The translations under genes and the position numbers were made by a program. From the NCBI GenBank assembly GCA_948567375.1, contig OX419756.1, forward strand, positions 20,899,001 to 20,963,000: a stretch of 64,000 nucleotides of DNA, in the 5' to 3' direction. The notes beneath the pieces are model-generated. The model did not search any database. It was not told the origin of the DNA and worked only from the letters and a program-made list of their open reading frames with translations. Source of the stretch: Lunularia cruciata. Lineage: Eukaryota; Streptophyta; Marchantiopsida; Lunulariales; Lunulariaceae. Below are positions 1-9,919 of this stretch, in pieces; the stretch's first letter is position 1; every line of letters starts with the position of its first letter.

Positions 1-90
1 GATGCTTCTAGAATATTCTAGGCTAATTTGGCTTATTCTCTACTTTTTTAAGCCTTACTAACTATGTCGTTAAACTCCATATTGTTACAT
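1..90 (-). mobile_element. Family A gypsy 3' LTR, start only (runs off window)
   Basis: On the minus strand this begins with TGTAACAATATGGAG, the same start as the LTRs at 3,470 (minus), 26,484 and 33,442 (plus). It is read downward from 90 and leaves the window at position 1. The reverse transcriptase of the same element stops directly at this LTR, so the polypurine tract and the rest of pol are missing. A perfect heat-shock-element trimer lies at 6-18 (TTC-TA-GAA-TA-TTC). Confidence 0.8.
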
Positions 91-420
91 GCATTCTTCA
101 TTGTTTGCTTATTGAGCCCATGATAATCAATATAGAAACAAAGTCCTCCATCCTTCTTTGGAATGAATAGTGTTGGTGCTCCCTAAGGAGAGGTACTATG
201 TCGTATGAAGTCCTTCTCAAACAACTCTGTAAGTGTTACTCGCCACTCCTCCAACTCCTTTGGTGAGAGCCTATAGATTGGTCTACTCAATAGAGTACTC
301 CTTGGCAATAACTTAATCTTGAAGGGCATACCACAATCAGAGGTAATCTCCTTGGCAGATCATCTAGAAACATGTCGGAAAAATCCTGAACTATCTGATC
401 AACCCTTGCTTGATGAGGTT
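91..420 (-). pseudogene. Ty3/gypsy reverse transcriptase, N-terminal part (family A copy A1)
   Basis: Minus-strand translation gives the front of a gypsy RT: a LPRSTLLSRPIYRLSPKEL-like segment, then the DFIRHSTSP region, then an FYIDYHGLNKQTMKN region equivalent to the conserved DYRxLNxxT block. The palm domain with the catalytic DD pair, RNase H and integrase are absent because the frame ends exactly where the LTR begins at position 90. Stops and frame changes are present. It would have copied element RNA into DNA inside virus-like particles. Family assignment is firm; this copy is non-functional. Confidence 0.8.
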
Positions 421-490
421 CTCAGCTCTTCTTAGATTGTCCTTGTGCAATCAGCTTGATCCACACCACAAAAACAGACCTATCTTCCTC

Positions 491-670
491 CAAAGCTTGC
501 TCAATGGTTGCTTCACTAACAAAATTCCCATATAGAGACTCACCTCTCTTCAAAGCTTGCTCCATGGTTGCCTTCCTGGCAAACTTCCTATCTTGGGGCT
601 CCTCTCCCTTCAAGGCATGCTATATGGCTACCTTCTCAACCAACTTCTCATCCTGGGATTGACTATTCTT
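491..670 (-). repeat. Three 60-bp tandem repeats in the protease-RT linker of A1
   Basis: Units start at 491, 551 and 611, exactly 60 bp apart. On the minus strand they encode a 20-residue repeat built around the motif EQAL (KATMEQALKRGE, EATIEQALEEDR). The equivalent linker of copy A3 has two units, at 52,891 and 52,951. Because the period is a multiple of three, changes in copy number keep the reading frame. Confidence 0.8.
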
Positions 671-736
671 AGGTGTTTTATTTAGAGGTGCCAAACAACC
701 TAATCAGAAATTCCTACCTTGGTGTTGTACTTGAAT

Positions 737-1009
737 TTATTGTCGGGTCCAATCAAATTGAACCTTATGAAGCTCAAGCCAAGGTAGTCCTAGAATGACA
801 TCATAGTGTAGAGGTGCCACTACAAACCTCATACACTCCAAATACTCCTTCCCAATCTTAAAAGTAACAAGATGTGAGGTACAAAATGCATAACCCCTTC
901 TACCATCTGCCATCATCAATCTACTTCCAATCATTGGCTTGATAAGAATACCCAATTCCTTTTCTACTTGCATAGACATGCAATTCTTTGAACTTCCAAA
1001 ATCAACCAA
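737..1009 (-). pseudogene. Retroviral-type aspartic protease of family A copy A1
   Basis: A 90-codon open stretch carries the two ends of a gypsy protease: an active-site-like VDFGSSKN (family consensus D-S/T-G-A/S) and the C-terminal DVILGLPWLELHKVQFDW motif typical of plant gypsy polyproteins. The residue after the catalytic Asp is Phe rather than Ser or Thr, so activity is doubtful. It lies between the gag zinc knuckle (upstream on the minus strand) and the RT. Its role would have been to cut the Gag-Pol polyprotein. Confidence 0.78.
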
Positions 1010-1112
1010 AATCCTACAACCCTAATTAGATATTGTACCTTGCAAGTGAAGCAAACTTGCATGGGTTGAGCCTTCAATCCCATTGGAACTAATCAAGCTC
1101 CCAATAGGCGGC

Positions 1113-2025
1113 TCAAAATCTCCTATTGGGATCCCTTGTTTCCCTGATCATTCTATTCCACAAATTCCATTTGGGTAACTTGTCGAGGTCACCCATTCTT
1201 GAGTGGACATTCAACAATGCGGTATCCAACTTGATGACAATAAAAACAACCTCCATTTTGTTGCAATCTTTCTCTATCCTCTGTACCAAGTGGTCTTTGT
1301 TGGAAAACATCAATCTCCATTGGTGCCGGTTCCTCCACCCGTGTGTAGTGTACTGGTAGGCTTTGTGTAGGTCGAGGTCAAGACCAAGTTGTTGCAACCG
1401 AAACCGAAGTGCTCAGCCAATTGCATGGCTTCTTCTATGTTTTGTGGTTCCCGCATGGTCACCTCCAATTTGGTTTGTGTTTTCAATCCCCACACAAATC
1501 AATCCAGAACTTCACCTTCTTGTATATCTAGAATTTGTATAATGATGTTCTAAAATTGTGTGATGTAGCTCCTTATAGAGCTAATCTGTTTCAACTCCAC
1601 TAGTTTATCTTGTGCAGCTCAAGTGGCATTTATACTTTAAAATTGACCAAGTATTGCATCCTTTAATTCTATCCATGTGAGAATTGGTGCAGCAATTTGT
1701 CATTCAACTCGCTCTACTCAGAATCTCCTTCCAAGTTTTGCACACCATCTAATTGGCTAGAAGCCAAGAGAATCTATTTCCATCTATCTTGAAGGTTGGT
1801 GGCTTCAAAGTAACATTAGTAATCAAATACAAAATTCTCCACTATTCCCAAAAGATTCTTGCCTTCAAACACCTTGGGTTTTGGAAATTGGATGTGATCT
1901 TCTCCATCTCAAATGGGTGCTCTCTCTATATGTTCTTGTCATTGTTACTCTCGTGCACCCAACAATCAAGTAAGGTGTTTGATTTGTTGCTACATTGCAA
2001 GGATAACGTCCGGTATTGCTACCAT
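1113..2025 (-). pseudogene. gag of family A copy A1 with degenerate zinc knuckle
   Basis: The start codon is placed at 2,025 on the minus strand because copy A3 has an ATG in the same context at 34,186 (AGTAGCA-ATG there, AGTAGCT-ATG here). Several frames must be joined: a nucleocapsid part near 1,190-1,260 reads CFYCHQVGYRIVEC, a CCHC knuckle (C-x2-C-x4-H-x4-C) in which His is replaced by Tyr. The Gag protein would form the particle and bind element RNA. Stops interrupt it repeatedly. Confidence 0.7.
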
Positions 2026-2282
2026 AGCTACTACTCTATCCCACTACTCTCAATTTATCTAATTGATTAACACATAGATGCAGCACGTCCACCGGTCTCT
2101 ATAAATTAGGACTAGAAGTATCAAGGGTTCCTCAAACAAGGTGATCATATGTAAAAAGCCTTGCCCAAAATGCAAGGTGATGAATTGAGTGAAATAATGC
2201 TTGGGTAATATCTACACATGAAAATCCCAATGGTTTGGTGGAAGTGGATTTGGTGATCTATAAATTCCATCCATCCCATTCT

Positions 2283-2296
2283 TGCTCTAACACCAA
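2283..2296 (-). other. Primer-binding site of A1 (initiator tRNA-Met type)
   Basis: Directly inside the LTR end at 2,297 the minus strand reads TTGGTGTTAGAGCAAG, close to the tRNA-iMet site TGGTATCAGAGC. Copy A3 has TTAGTATCAGATTAGG at the same place. This fixes the internal end of the 5' LTR and the direction of the element. Confidence 0.7.
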
Positions 2297-2316
2297 TGTA
2301 AAAGATCATGATTGAG

Positions 2317-3073
2317 TGTAATACCAAGAACTAGCCATATGATCTAGATGTGAAATTCGGTTTGGTAACATTTGGAATGATGTTATACATGATGTTCAAA
2401 ATAGATCAGATAGAAATATCACCAAAAGGGTACTTCTACAAATAGGGCAGAAAACCAAAATAGATTTGAAAACCTTAGAACCAATAGCTAGACATATGAT
2501 TTGAAGGTGAGAATTAGGTTGGTAACATCTGGAAGGATGTTATACATGATGGACTGAATAGATCAGAAAGAGGTATCACCAAAAGTGGACTTCTACTAAT
2601 AGAATTGGAACCAAAATATGCCTAAAATCTTTGAAGGCAATTTCAAACGCCTAAACGGATGAATTAGGCCTCAAAACTGTGTACATTCCTCCCCTACAAC
2701 AAAGGAAAGTTTGGCCTTCCCTCCCCTTTGCTTTGTCTCATCGAGAGCTTTCCAATGGTACCTCACCCATGTGATTTTGAGATTCTTATAGGAAGATTCC
2801 CTAAAAGATTCCCTTTGGTCAAAGCTTGTTTGACCAACCAGATAGGACCAGGACCAACATGTCACCCATCCAAGTAAGTCATCAAAGGATGGAGCTTGCT
2901 GACATGCCACCTATCTATGTACCTAATCCTATGGTGGCGCTTCATTGGAGGAGATCCGCTTTGCCTATATAATAAAGAGAAGGTGCTCCTTTGGAGCATA
3001 GGAGTCTGAGTGTGAAAATGTGTGTTTATCATGGTGTGTTTCTCTTCAGGTCTCCTATCCTTGGAGTATTACA
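2317..3073 (+). mobile_element. Solo LTR (family S), nested inside the A1 LTR
   Basis: The 757-bp segment begins TGTAATAC and ends GTATTACA, an 8-bp perfect terminal inverted repeat with the TG...CA ends of an LTR. It is flanked by the 5-bp duplication TTGAG (2,312-2,316 and 3,074-3,078). No internal coding region remains, so it is a solo LTR left by recombination between two LTRs. A TATA-like CTATATAATAAAG at 2,965-2,977 gives plus orientation. The first third contains an internal duplication (period about 157 bp; GGTAACAT at 2,364 and 2,521). A truncated relative lies at 31,508. Confidence 0.9.
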
Positions 3074-3271
3074 TTGAGGAGAGAAATAGGAGAATGGAAG
3101 CTCACATTGGGACACTTGAATGAGGGAAAACTCTGAATGCCTAACATGAACTTTGGCTCTTGTATTTATAGGGATCATACAAGGCTCTTGAGAAGCTTCT
3201 CATGAAGCTTCCTTGAGCCGCTTTCTTGGAGTGCAAGCCAAGTTAATTGGGAAGCTTCTCAAGAAGCTTCC

Positions 3272-3400
3272 TTCTAGAAGTTTCTTACTTGGCATGCAAG
3301 CTAAACTAGTTAGAACCTTCTAGAAGCTACTTACTTGAGATGCAAGCTAAGCTAGCTGAGAAGCTTCCCAAGAAGCTTCCTAGATACTTCTAGAATATTC
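3272..3400 (-). promoter_or_regulatory. Cluster of three perfect heat-shock elements in the family A LTR
   Basis: Three-unit sites with the spacing nTTCnnGAAnnTTCn or its complement occur at 3,272-3,284 (TTC-TA-GAA-GT-TTC), 3,313-3,325 (GAA-CC-TTC-TA-GAA) and 3,388-3,400 (TTC-TA-GAA-TA-TTC). They lie 100-240 bp upstream of the TATA box on the minus strand. Heat-shock factor trimers are known to bind this pattern. Further GAAGCTTC pairs in the region add half-sites. Function is inferred from sequence only. Confidence 0.6.
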
Positions 3401-3479
3401 TAGGCTAATTTGTCTTATTTGTTACTTTTTTAGTCCTACTAACTTTGTTGCTAAACTCCATATTGTTACACTATAATAG

Positions 3480-5287
3480 AGGAGGAGGTGGAGAAGAAGA
3501 GGGGGATGCACCATGGTGTCTAAGAGCTACTACTGCGTCCTCAAGTCTACGACAGTAGACATGATGTTGAATTCTAAATGGACTCAATGACCACCATAAG
3601 GATCATTCACTCTCATCCAAGTCTTGGTGTTTGATATTGCTAGCAAGAAGAGAATATGTGTCACTATTATAAGAACTCAATCTACCTAATGTCCACTCCT
3701 CTTCTGCCCAACTAATAGTAGGCCTATTGTCATGGACAAGTCTATCTAAAGCACTCATCAAAGGGTCAAATGACCAAGTGTATGATGCTCTCTATACCCT
3801 ATAATGACCGAAGTGGGGTCAGGTGGATAATATCATGTGGATGGTTCTTATATAAGAGAGTGCACAACTATCTATGATCAAAATATCACAAAGAGGTAAA
3901 CCTAATGAAGTAAGATGCTCATATGATCTAACTCTAAGTCCTCTGAACTCAGAATCTTGTTGGATATCTACATAACACAAACAGGCCATGAGGCAAGACC
4001 CGGTGTGAACTCCCTCCGGGAGTTCAGATCACTCCCACATGCTTTGAACCAACCACTCCACTCCATCCGGAGTATGATCTATCCACAAGATAACTTCAAA
4101 GCGTAGCAAAAAAAACTGGATAAAATGGCTAACATTAGGATGGACTACCCACCCTACAAACCCACCTTGTGTGTGAGGGCACCAACCATGCCTAGTTGTC
4201 TTGCTCTCCCATGCACGGAAACAATTAGCACCATGAATCCATAATGATGCCACATAAATAACATCCACAATAATAATCTTCTTCTATAAGAAGCTTGGGA
4301 AGAGGATACATGGAATATACTCTCTAGATAGACGAATCCTCTCTCTAAACTTAGTCTGAGTTCCTTGAGTTTCCACACTATGAGGTAACACATGGGTGGC
4401 ATCAATTTGGGTCTGCATCTCATGACGAGTATGGGTCTGGCAAGCAATAGTATGTAGTCTTGGTCCAAGGTAAGCCACACGAGCCCTCATTTGAGCTAGA
4501 CTACTCTCACTCTCCTCTACCTGAACATGTGCACTCTTGCACCTCTCTATAGCATATGCTTACTCTTGTGCCTAATTTTGTAATTGGACCCTATAACCCC
4601 TTGCCATGGCAGCGGCACCTAGTATGTCAAAGTCCAAGTCAGCTAATCTCTGCTCTCTCTCCATCTCAAAAGTGAGCAAGGTCTGATGCCTCTCCTCCTT
4701 TGCAATAAGTAAATCCTCTTGCTCACAAAGGAGTCTCTCTCGCTCTAGCAATAATCTCTCTCTCCTCTACGCTCTCTATTATAATCTTGTGCTCAAGCAA
4801 TAATCTCTCTCTCTCCTCTAGACTCCCCAATCTACTCTCGTGCTCAAGCACTAATCTCTCTCTCTCCTCTACACTCTCCAATCTACTCTCACACTCTAGG
4901 AGATTTCTCTCTCTACACTCAACCACTTGAACATAATGATCTTAAATACGACTGATGTCAACTCAACAAGAAGGAGATGAAGGTACTCTAAAATGCATGG
5001 GGTCACCTACCCCCTCTACAAATGGAGAAAGTGGTGAAAGGGAAGAAGAGGGAAAAAGAGCTATCTCAACAAAGGGTAAGGGTTGTGTCTCAACACAAAT
5101 CTATTGAACACCTATTCACAAGTGGTACATTTAGTTATCCATCAAGTATAAATTCATATTAGAATTTCAGAAATACACCAAGTTCACAAGTTCACTAATT
5201 AAAGCTTCTTAAATCAACTCATTTATTAAATTTATGTATTTTATATACAAAAGAACTTTGTTAGTTTTCCAACATACAAATAAATAA

Positions 5288-5336
<49 letters not shown>

Positions 5337-5980
5337 AAACTCAAACCTAATCAACTACTCACCATCCTCATCCTCCCCATCATCAGTAGTCTAGTCCTCA
5401 TCCGAGCTATCTGCGTCCTCATGATCATCATCATGCTCTCCCTTGTGTATAATCTCCTCCTCTCCATCACTTAGGTACATCACGTCCTCCTCTAGAATGA
5501 AACCTCTCTCCACAAAGAAATGAGTGAGTATCTACCCAAGGAAGGTGACCCTGAACCTGCGCCTCTTAGGACTACTCAATTGGCTTTGCAAACTCCCCAC
5601 CTGTGCAATGATAGCTCTAAATGCTAACTCTCCCCAATCATAATCCTCCACACCAAATCTCCTCAACTTGGTCTTGGTGTTGAGTACCAAATGCACATGT
5701 ACAATCTTGGGCCTAATAGTGGGTGCAACAAGTGCACCCATCAACTGGAAGAAAGCTCTAAACGCAGGATACACACATTGCCTTGCAAGATATCTTCTTG
5801 CAACCCTGTCCCTTTGTGGAAACCAGTCTAAAACAATTGTGTAAGGAATTGTCTTCTGTCTTGGTGTTCTCCTTTTGGCATGGCAAATGCATCTCTAACT
5901 ATATCTACGGTCAATTGAAACTATCACCCTCTTACAAAACCTATGCAAGAGACCTTGTCCCACAAACTCACAGACTCCAT
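3480..5980 (-). pseudogene. Unrecognised acidic, coiled-coil protein remnant (possible non-autonomous element)
   Basis: Read on the minus strand from about 5,980 downward and joined across frame breaks, there is a globular-looking part (FRAFFQLMGALVAPT, then RRFGVEDYDWGELAFRAI, 5,532-5,774). A strongly acidic tract follows at 5,350-5,480 (HDDDHEDADSSDEDW). Then comes a Glu/Arg-rich coiled coil with a repeated ESRLESVEERERL motif (4,723-4,926), another helical part (4,284-4,490) and a Trp-rich tail (4,029-4,268, containing WIDHTPDGVEWLVQ). I do not recognise the family. The order globular-acidic-coiled coil resembles the protein remnant at 40,366-42,505. It could belong to a non-autonomous LTR element or be a decayed host gene. 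Confidence 0.45.
5291..5333. repeat. (AT)n microsatellite
   Basis: An uninterrupted run of AT dinucleotides, about 21 units, preceded by AAAT repeats. It lies just beyond the acidic end of the coiled-coil protein remnant. Confidence 0.97.
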
Positions 5981-6039
5981 ACATGGAAGGACCTGCAAAA
6001 CTCACCAAGAAAATTTACTTAAACCTCAATCATATAGAC

Positions 6040-6440
6040 TCAAGACACTGGGTGCCACTTGCTGCCACCCCCGGATAGGAAAATAGTAGCAAAAGTTGTT
6101 GAGGGCCGCTTGTCGCCGCCAAGGGCGCCGCTCAGGGATGCCCAAAGGCATGCATGAGCAGTTGCACCTTGTGGGGCATTGGGAGGTCACCCAATGCTGT
6201 GCATCAATGAGTGTTGCCCCCCGGCAATACAACTCAAAGGCGCAATAGCGTTGGAAGCCACTGCGGGACAGTGGTTTTTGAGAAGGACCACCAAATGTTG
6301 TTGGGTGACGCTCGGAGCCATTGGTAGGCGCTCATGCAAAGGGATTAGGGTTAAGGGTTTAGGGTCAATGCCTGATGGCACTGGGGGGCACCGGGAGGTG
6401 CTTTGGGGCAAGGCTTGGAGCATTGACAATTTGGAGGCCT
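6040..6440. other. GC-rich patch of unknown origin
   Basis: This 400-bp stretch is clearly richer in G and C than its surroundings, with GGGGC and GCGCC blocks and CG dinucleotides retained. It is open in both strands for 80-87 codons, but neither translation matches a family I know. A short telomere-like run (TTAGGGTTAAGGGTTTAGGG) sits near 6,346. It may be an exon fragment or a piece of an element that arrived more recently than its neighbours. Confidence 0.4.
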
Positions 6441-7828
6441 AACATGCATAAATCACAATCTTGAGGTGTTGGAACATGTGAAAGTAGAGAGAAATGAAGA
6501 GAAAACAATTAAGAATGTTTGAAGAATACCTTTGGATGTGGGTAGTCAAGTCCAAGTGTAATTCACAGTCCTATTACATCTAGATCGGCCTCCCAAATTC
6601 CAGAGACAGCAGTTCAAATCTGATGTTTGTCCAACCAGCACCACTTGATGAAATTTGTTGGGTGTCGAATAGTATGAAAAGCTATGAGCCAATCTCCTTC
6701 CTTAGTATTTCTCATGTCAAGCCTGTCAACTATCTTTTCATATCCAAAGAGTTCTGCCATGGTTCAAATTCAGTCTGCTCTTCTTGGAAAATCTCTCTTC
6801 TCTATCTCTCGAATCCTCTCCTTCTCTCTTGCTCTTTCTCTCAAATTTCCTGCTCTTTCTCTTGAATCTTGAATGCTCTCTTCCTCTCAAATTCTGAATT
6901 TTGCTCTTCCTCTAAAAGTTCCAACTCTCTCCTTCAACAACAAGTTTGCTTGCCTCCTTTGAGTTTGCCTCTTTCAATTTTGCCTCCTTCAAACACACCC
7001 CACGCACCAAAATGACTCCTTCAAACACCCCACACTAGCAGCAAAATGACTCCCAAACACCCCACACCCACACACTCACAAAATGACACACTCACAATAT
7101 GATTCCTTTGAACACCCACCCATGTAGTGAAATGACTTCTGTTCAAATCTGAATTTTTATATAGCCCCACGCTGGAAAGAAAGTTTGAATATCCAAACAT
7201 CCTAAATGTGCACATTAGGAAAAATCAATATTTGAGAGGAAAGAACTGAAATCTTCAGTGGCAATATGTGGCACTCCACGTTGCCAACGGGCACACCCAA
7301 GCATTATAATTATTGCACAATGCCTACCACCACCTACCAGCACTACTCACCACCGACGGATGCAATAATATTTTCAGTAGGAGGGCAGTCCCTAGCATCT
7401 TCTACCGTCAACAAGTGCCATTGCGTGGCTCCTTATGGGCGGCATCGATTGGCATCAATTGGCACAAAGAAAAAAATTTTGTAAGTTGGAGGGTGGACCC
7501 CAATGTGTATGAGCACAATTGCACTGCGTCTATTGTGTCTCCAAGCGCCATGGGGCCACTTGATATTTTTTCCAACAACATATAGCTACTTTGAAGTGTA
7601 CACTTGCCCAACACCACACCACACCACACCATGTAAGTGTTAGCTCAAGCACTACAAATGTACAAGTTAAGCCCCTGAGAATTATTTTTTCATCCCACTA
7701 ATTCTTATTCCAATATTACATAAAGATACATTCATGGTCTAAGTTAGAGACTCATTGTCTAAGTTACAGGAATATGGGATATGAGATGAGGAATTGAAAA
7801 ATAAATAAGTTATTTTATGGAAACTCTC
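6441..7828. other. No gene seen; pyrimidine-rich and low-complexity stretches
   Basis: Contains CT-rich tracts (6,770-6,970), runs of CACCCCAC and ACACACTCAC type (6,990-7,130) and four ACACC units at 7,610-7,631. Open frames here are short and look like chance. An imperfect inverted pair of A/T-rich arms near 7,680 and 7,800 could be a small MITE, but is too weak to call. Confidence 0.6.
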
Positions 7829-9105
7829 TCAATAGAGTATATCATCATTGTGATAATCAAGGTAGTGTTGCATCACCCTTGATCTACTTTCGTCTCTACC
7901 AAGTTCTATACCATGAAAAATCATTTGTGAATCTATTTCTTTTTCGTTTGTAAATCCGCCATCGTCATCTGACCAAAGGTCTGACCCATTGATTAAAAAA
8001 TTATGTACAATAATACACACATACACCCACTTTAACAAATAAGCATTTCTACTATTGTCTTTGAGTTGCACTCTTAACTCACAAAGAGAATGCAATCTAG
8101 CTTTCAATACTCTTATACAATGCTCATTTATCACTCTTGCCTTTGCCAAATGTTTATTAAACTCTTGCTTGTCCTCTGATTGGGCTTGCTTGAAAGCGAG
8201 GACTAGGTGATGCATGGGTACATAACCTGAATCACCTAAAAGGTACTCCTTTGCCTCAAAAGTGCGACAACTCCTTCTTTGGTTCAAATCATTCCATAGT
8301 GATGATTTTTTCAAACAAGTCATGTCATGACATGATCTTAACATTCTTGCAAATAAACAAATCAACTTATACTTTTAGTAATCCATACAAAGAGGATCAC
8401 CAATGCATTGAAAAGATACCTAACAAAACAACACATACTTACCTTGAGAAAAATGTATAATTCTCCTTTTATCATCACAAATCACTTGGCCATTTATAGA
8501 ATATGAACCCTTGCGGCTGAAATATATTTCCCCATCCACTGTTGGTCAAGCTGCAAGAGCAAACAATGTTCCATCTACCAAACCAACACAACCAGGAAAA
8601 GCATTGTGTGCAAAAACATTAGATATCCTCCTCCTCTCCTCAAGCTCGGGCCAAGCAACTTGACTCCTCATCACATCTAATATAGCTATCATAACTCTAT
8701 CAATAAAAGCTATTGTTGAACCAACACTAATGCCCCAAATATTTAAACCCCATACAACACAAGATCCATTGCCCAAATCTATCCAAGGCTAGGGCAACTT
8801 GGATCCACACGGGTGTTTGCTCTCTTTGGTACCTTTTCTCAAAAATTGTGTGTCTTAATCAAATCCACTAATGTTGAAAAAGAATTGACATCCATTCTAG
8901 TAAGCTGGAAAAAGGCCTTAGAATCAAGATTTCTAAAATACTCCATCACAAATTCTCTACTACAAGGGTAAGTAACACGGGGTTCCAAGTATCGATGAGT
9001 ATATGCATACTCCCACCCACTAATAAGAAATTCTAGCATATCTAAATCTCCTCCTAATTCTTTGTCTTCATCTTCTAATCCTTCTAGCGATATCTCCAAA
9101 TCTAA
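7829..9105 (-). pseudogene. PIF/Harbinger-type transposase (DDE_Tnp_4 family), decayed
   Basis: Minus-strand segments in order: an N-terminal helical part with CSREFVMEYFRNLDSKAFFQL (8,839-9,099); a middle part FPGCVGLVDGTLFAL (8,546-8,776); a segment DGEIYFSRKGSYSINGQ (about 8,450-8,540); then SCHDMTCLKKSSLW, EYLLGDSGYVPM and INEHCIRVLKARL (7,829-8,365). The three presumed catalytic acids (Asp of VDGT, Asp of GDSGY, Glu of NEHC) are all visible. Frame breaks near 8,780-8,840 and 8,540 kill the gene. The enzyme would cut and paste a DNA transposon with TTA/TAA duplications. I could not place its terminal inverted repeats or its Myb-like partner. Confidence 0.85.
8346..8442 (-). other. Putative 97-bp GT-AG intron in the Harbinger transposase
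   Basis: The coding frame of DGEIYF...RRIIHFSQ ends at CTCAAG followed by a strong donor GTAAGT (minus strand, from 8,442). It resumes after TTTATTTGCAAG with the SCHDMTC block. Joining the two as written leaves the frame out of phase, so either a one-base indel has occurred or the acceptor differs. The donor match and the position inside the conserved domain support an intron. Confidence 0.55.
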
Positions 9106-9160
9106 CCAAATTATCCATTGAATACATTTTCTTATATTTCTAGTTAGTTCTACACAAGTG

Positions 9161-9586
9161 CTCCCTCCCGCATGACTTTACTCTGAATTTTTATTCACCT
9201 CCCTCTTGGCATGACTTGACTCTAGATTTTTATTCACCACATATAACTCCTTATTGGGCAAAGTTGCATCTTTATTCTTTATGTTTATTCATCTTCCTCT
9301 TGGCATGACTTGACTCTGGATTTATTCACCACATATAACTCCTTATTGAGCAAAGTCACATCTCTAGTCACATCTCTATTGTGTGCACAAATAAAAAAAG
9401 AACCTTGTAAATTTTGGCAAAGGGGTATCTCTATTCTCTGCGCACAGAACACAAAAACAACCTTGTAAATTTAAGCAAAGGGGCATCTTGATTCTCTATG
9501 CATAGAACAAAAAAAAACCTCAAAATTTTTGGCAAAGGTGCATCTCTATTCTCTGCACACAAAAAACAAACAATCTCATAATTTTC
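9161..9586. repeat. Two adjoining tandem arrays
   Basis: The first array (9,161-9,370) has copies of a unit with CCTCTTGGCATGACTTGACT and TTATTCACCACATATAACTC (starts near 9,161, 9,200 and 9,294). The second (9,371-9,586) has four copies of a unit of about 57 bp: CATCTCTATTCTCTGC, ACCTTGTAAATTT, GGCAAAGGGG. No protein is encoded. It lies just beyond the 5' end of the Harbinger transposase and could be subterminal repeats of that transposon. Confidence 0.85.
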
Positions 9587-9799
9587 ATTCCGTAACAAGA
9601 ACAAAAGTTCATGAATTTCATTTCATCACTCAAGGGGGAACAAGTGCATACATTTCATAGTCGTACCAAGAGACAAAAATCATAAATGAAATTTTTTTAA
9701 ATAATGGAATCAAGAATTTTGGAAAGAAACCCTTCAAACATAATCACTCCTCCTTCTAACCTTCCCAAAACCCGCCCTCAAATCTTCCCACTCCAAACC

Positions 9800-9915
9800 A
9801 ATTCACTCCCCCTTCCAACTCTGGCTACGGGTCTCTCAAATCTTCTTTTGTTGTCAAAATTCACTCCCCTTCCAACTCTGGCTATAGGTCTCTCAAATCT
9901 TCTTCCACTGTCAAT
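9800..9915. repeat. 58-bp tandem duplication
   Basis: ATTCACTCCCCCTTCCAACT at 9,800 recurs at 9,859 and continues through CTCTCAAATCTTCTT in both copies. The duplicate is about 93% identical by eye. The translation is proline- and leucine-rich and not recognisable. Confidence 0.85.
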
Positions 9916-9919
9916 TTTT

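Larger units (their letters stand above)
2297..3470 (-). mobile_element. Family A 5' LTR of A1, interrupted by a solo LTR
   Basis: The minus strand starts TGTAACAATATGGAG at 3,470 and ends CTTTTACA at 2,297. Removing the inserted 757-bp LTR and its 5-bp duplication leaves about 412 bp, against 487 bp in copy A3. The U3 part is built of repeated HindIII-rich motifs (AAGCTTC palindromes separated by AGCTTGCATGCCAAG). A TATA box (TATAAATA, minus strand) lies at 3,162-3,169, upstream of the presumed transcription start. Confidence 0.82.

Noticed and set aside
6340-6370. Interstitial telomere repeat (TTTAGGG type)
   Set aside because: Only about three imperfect units; too short to be more than chance in a GC-rich stretch.
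7660-7810. MITE or terminal inverted repeat of the Harbinger element
   Set aside because: The arms match only loosely and are AT-rich; no target duplication was seen and no partner lies beyond 9,105.
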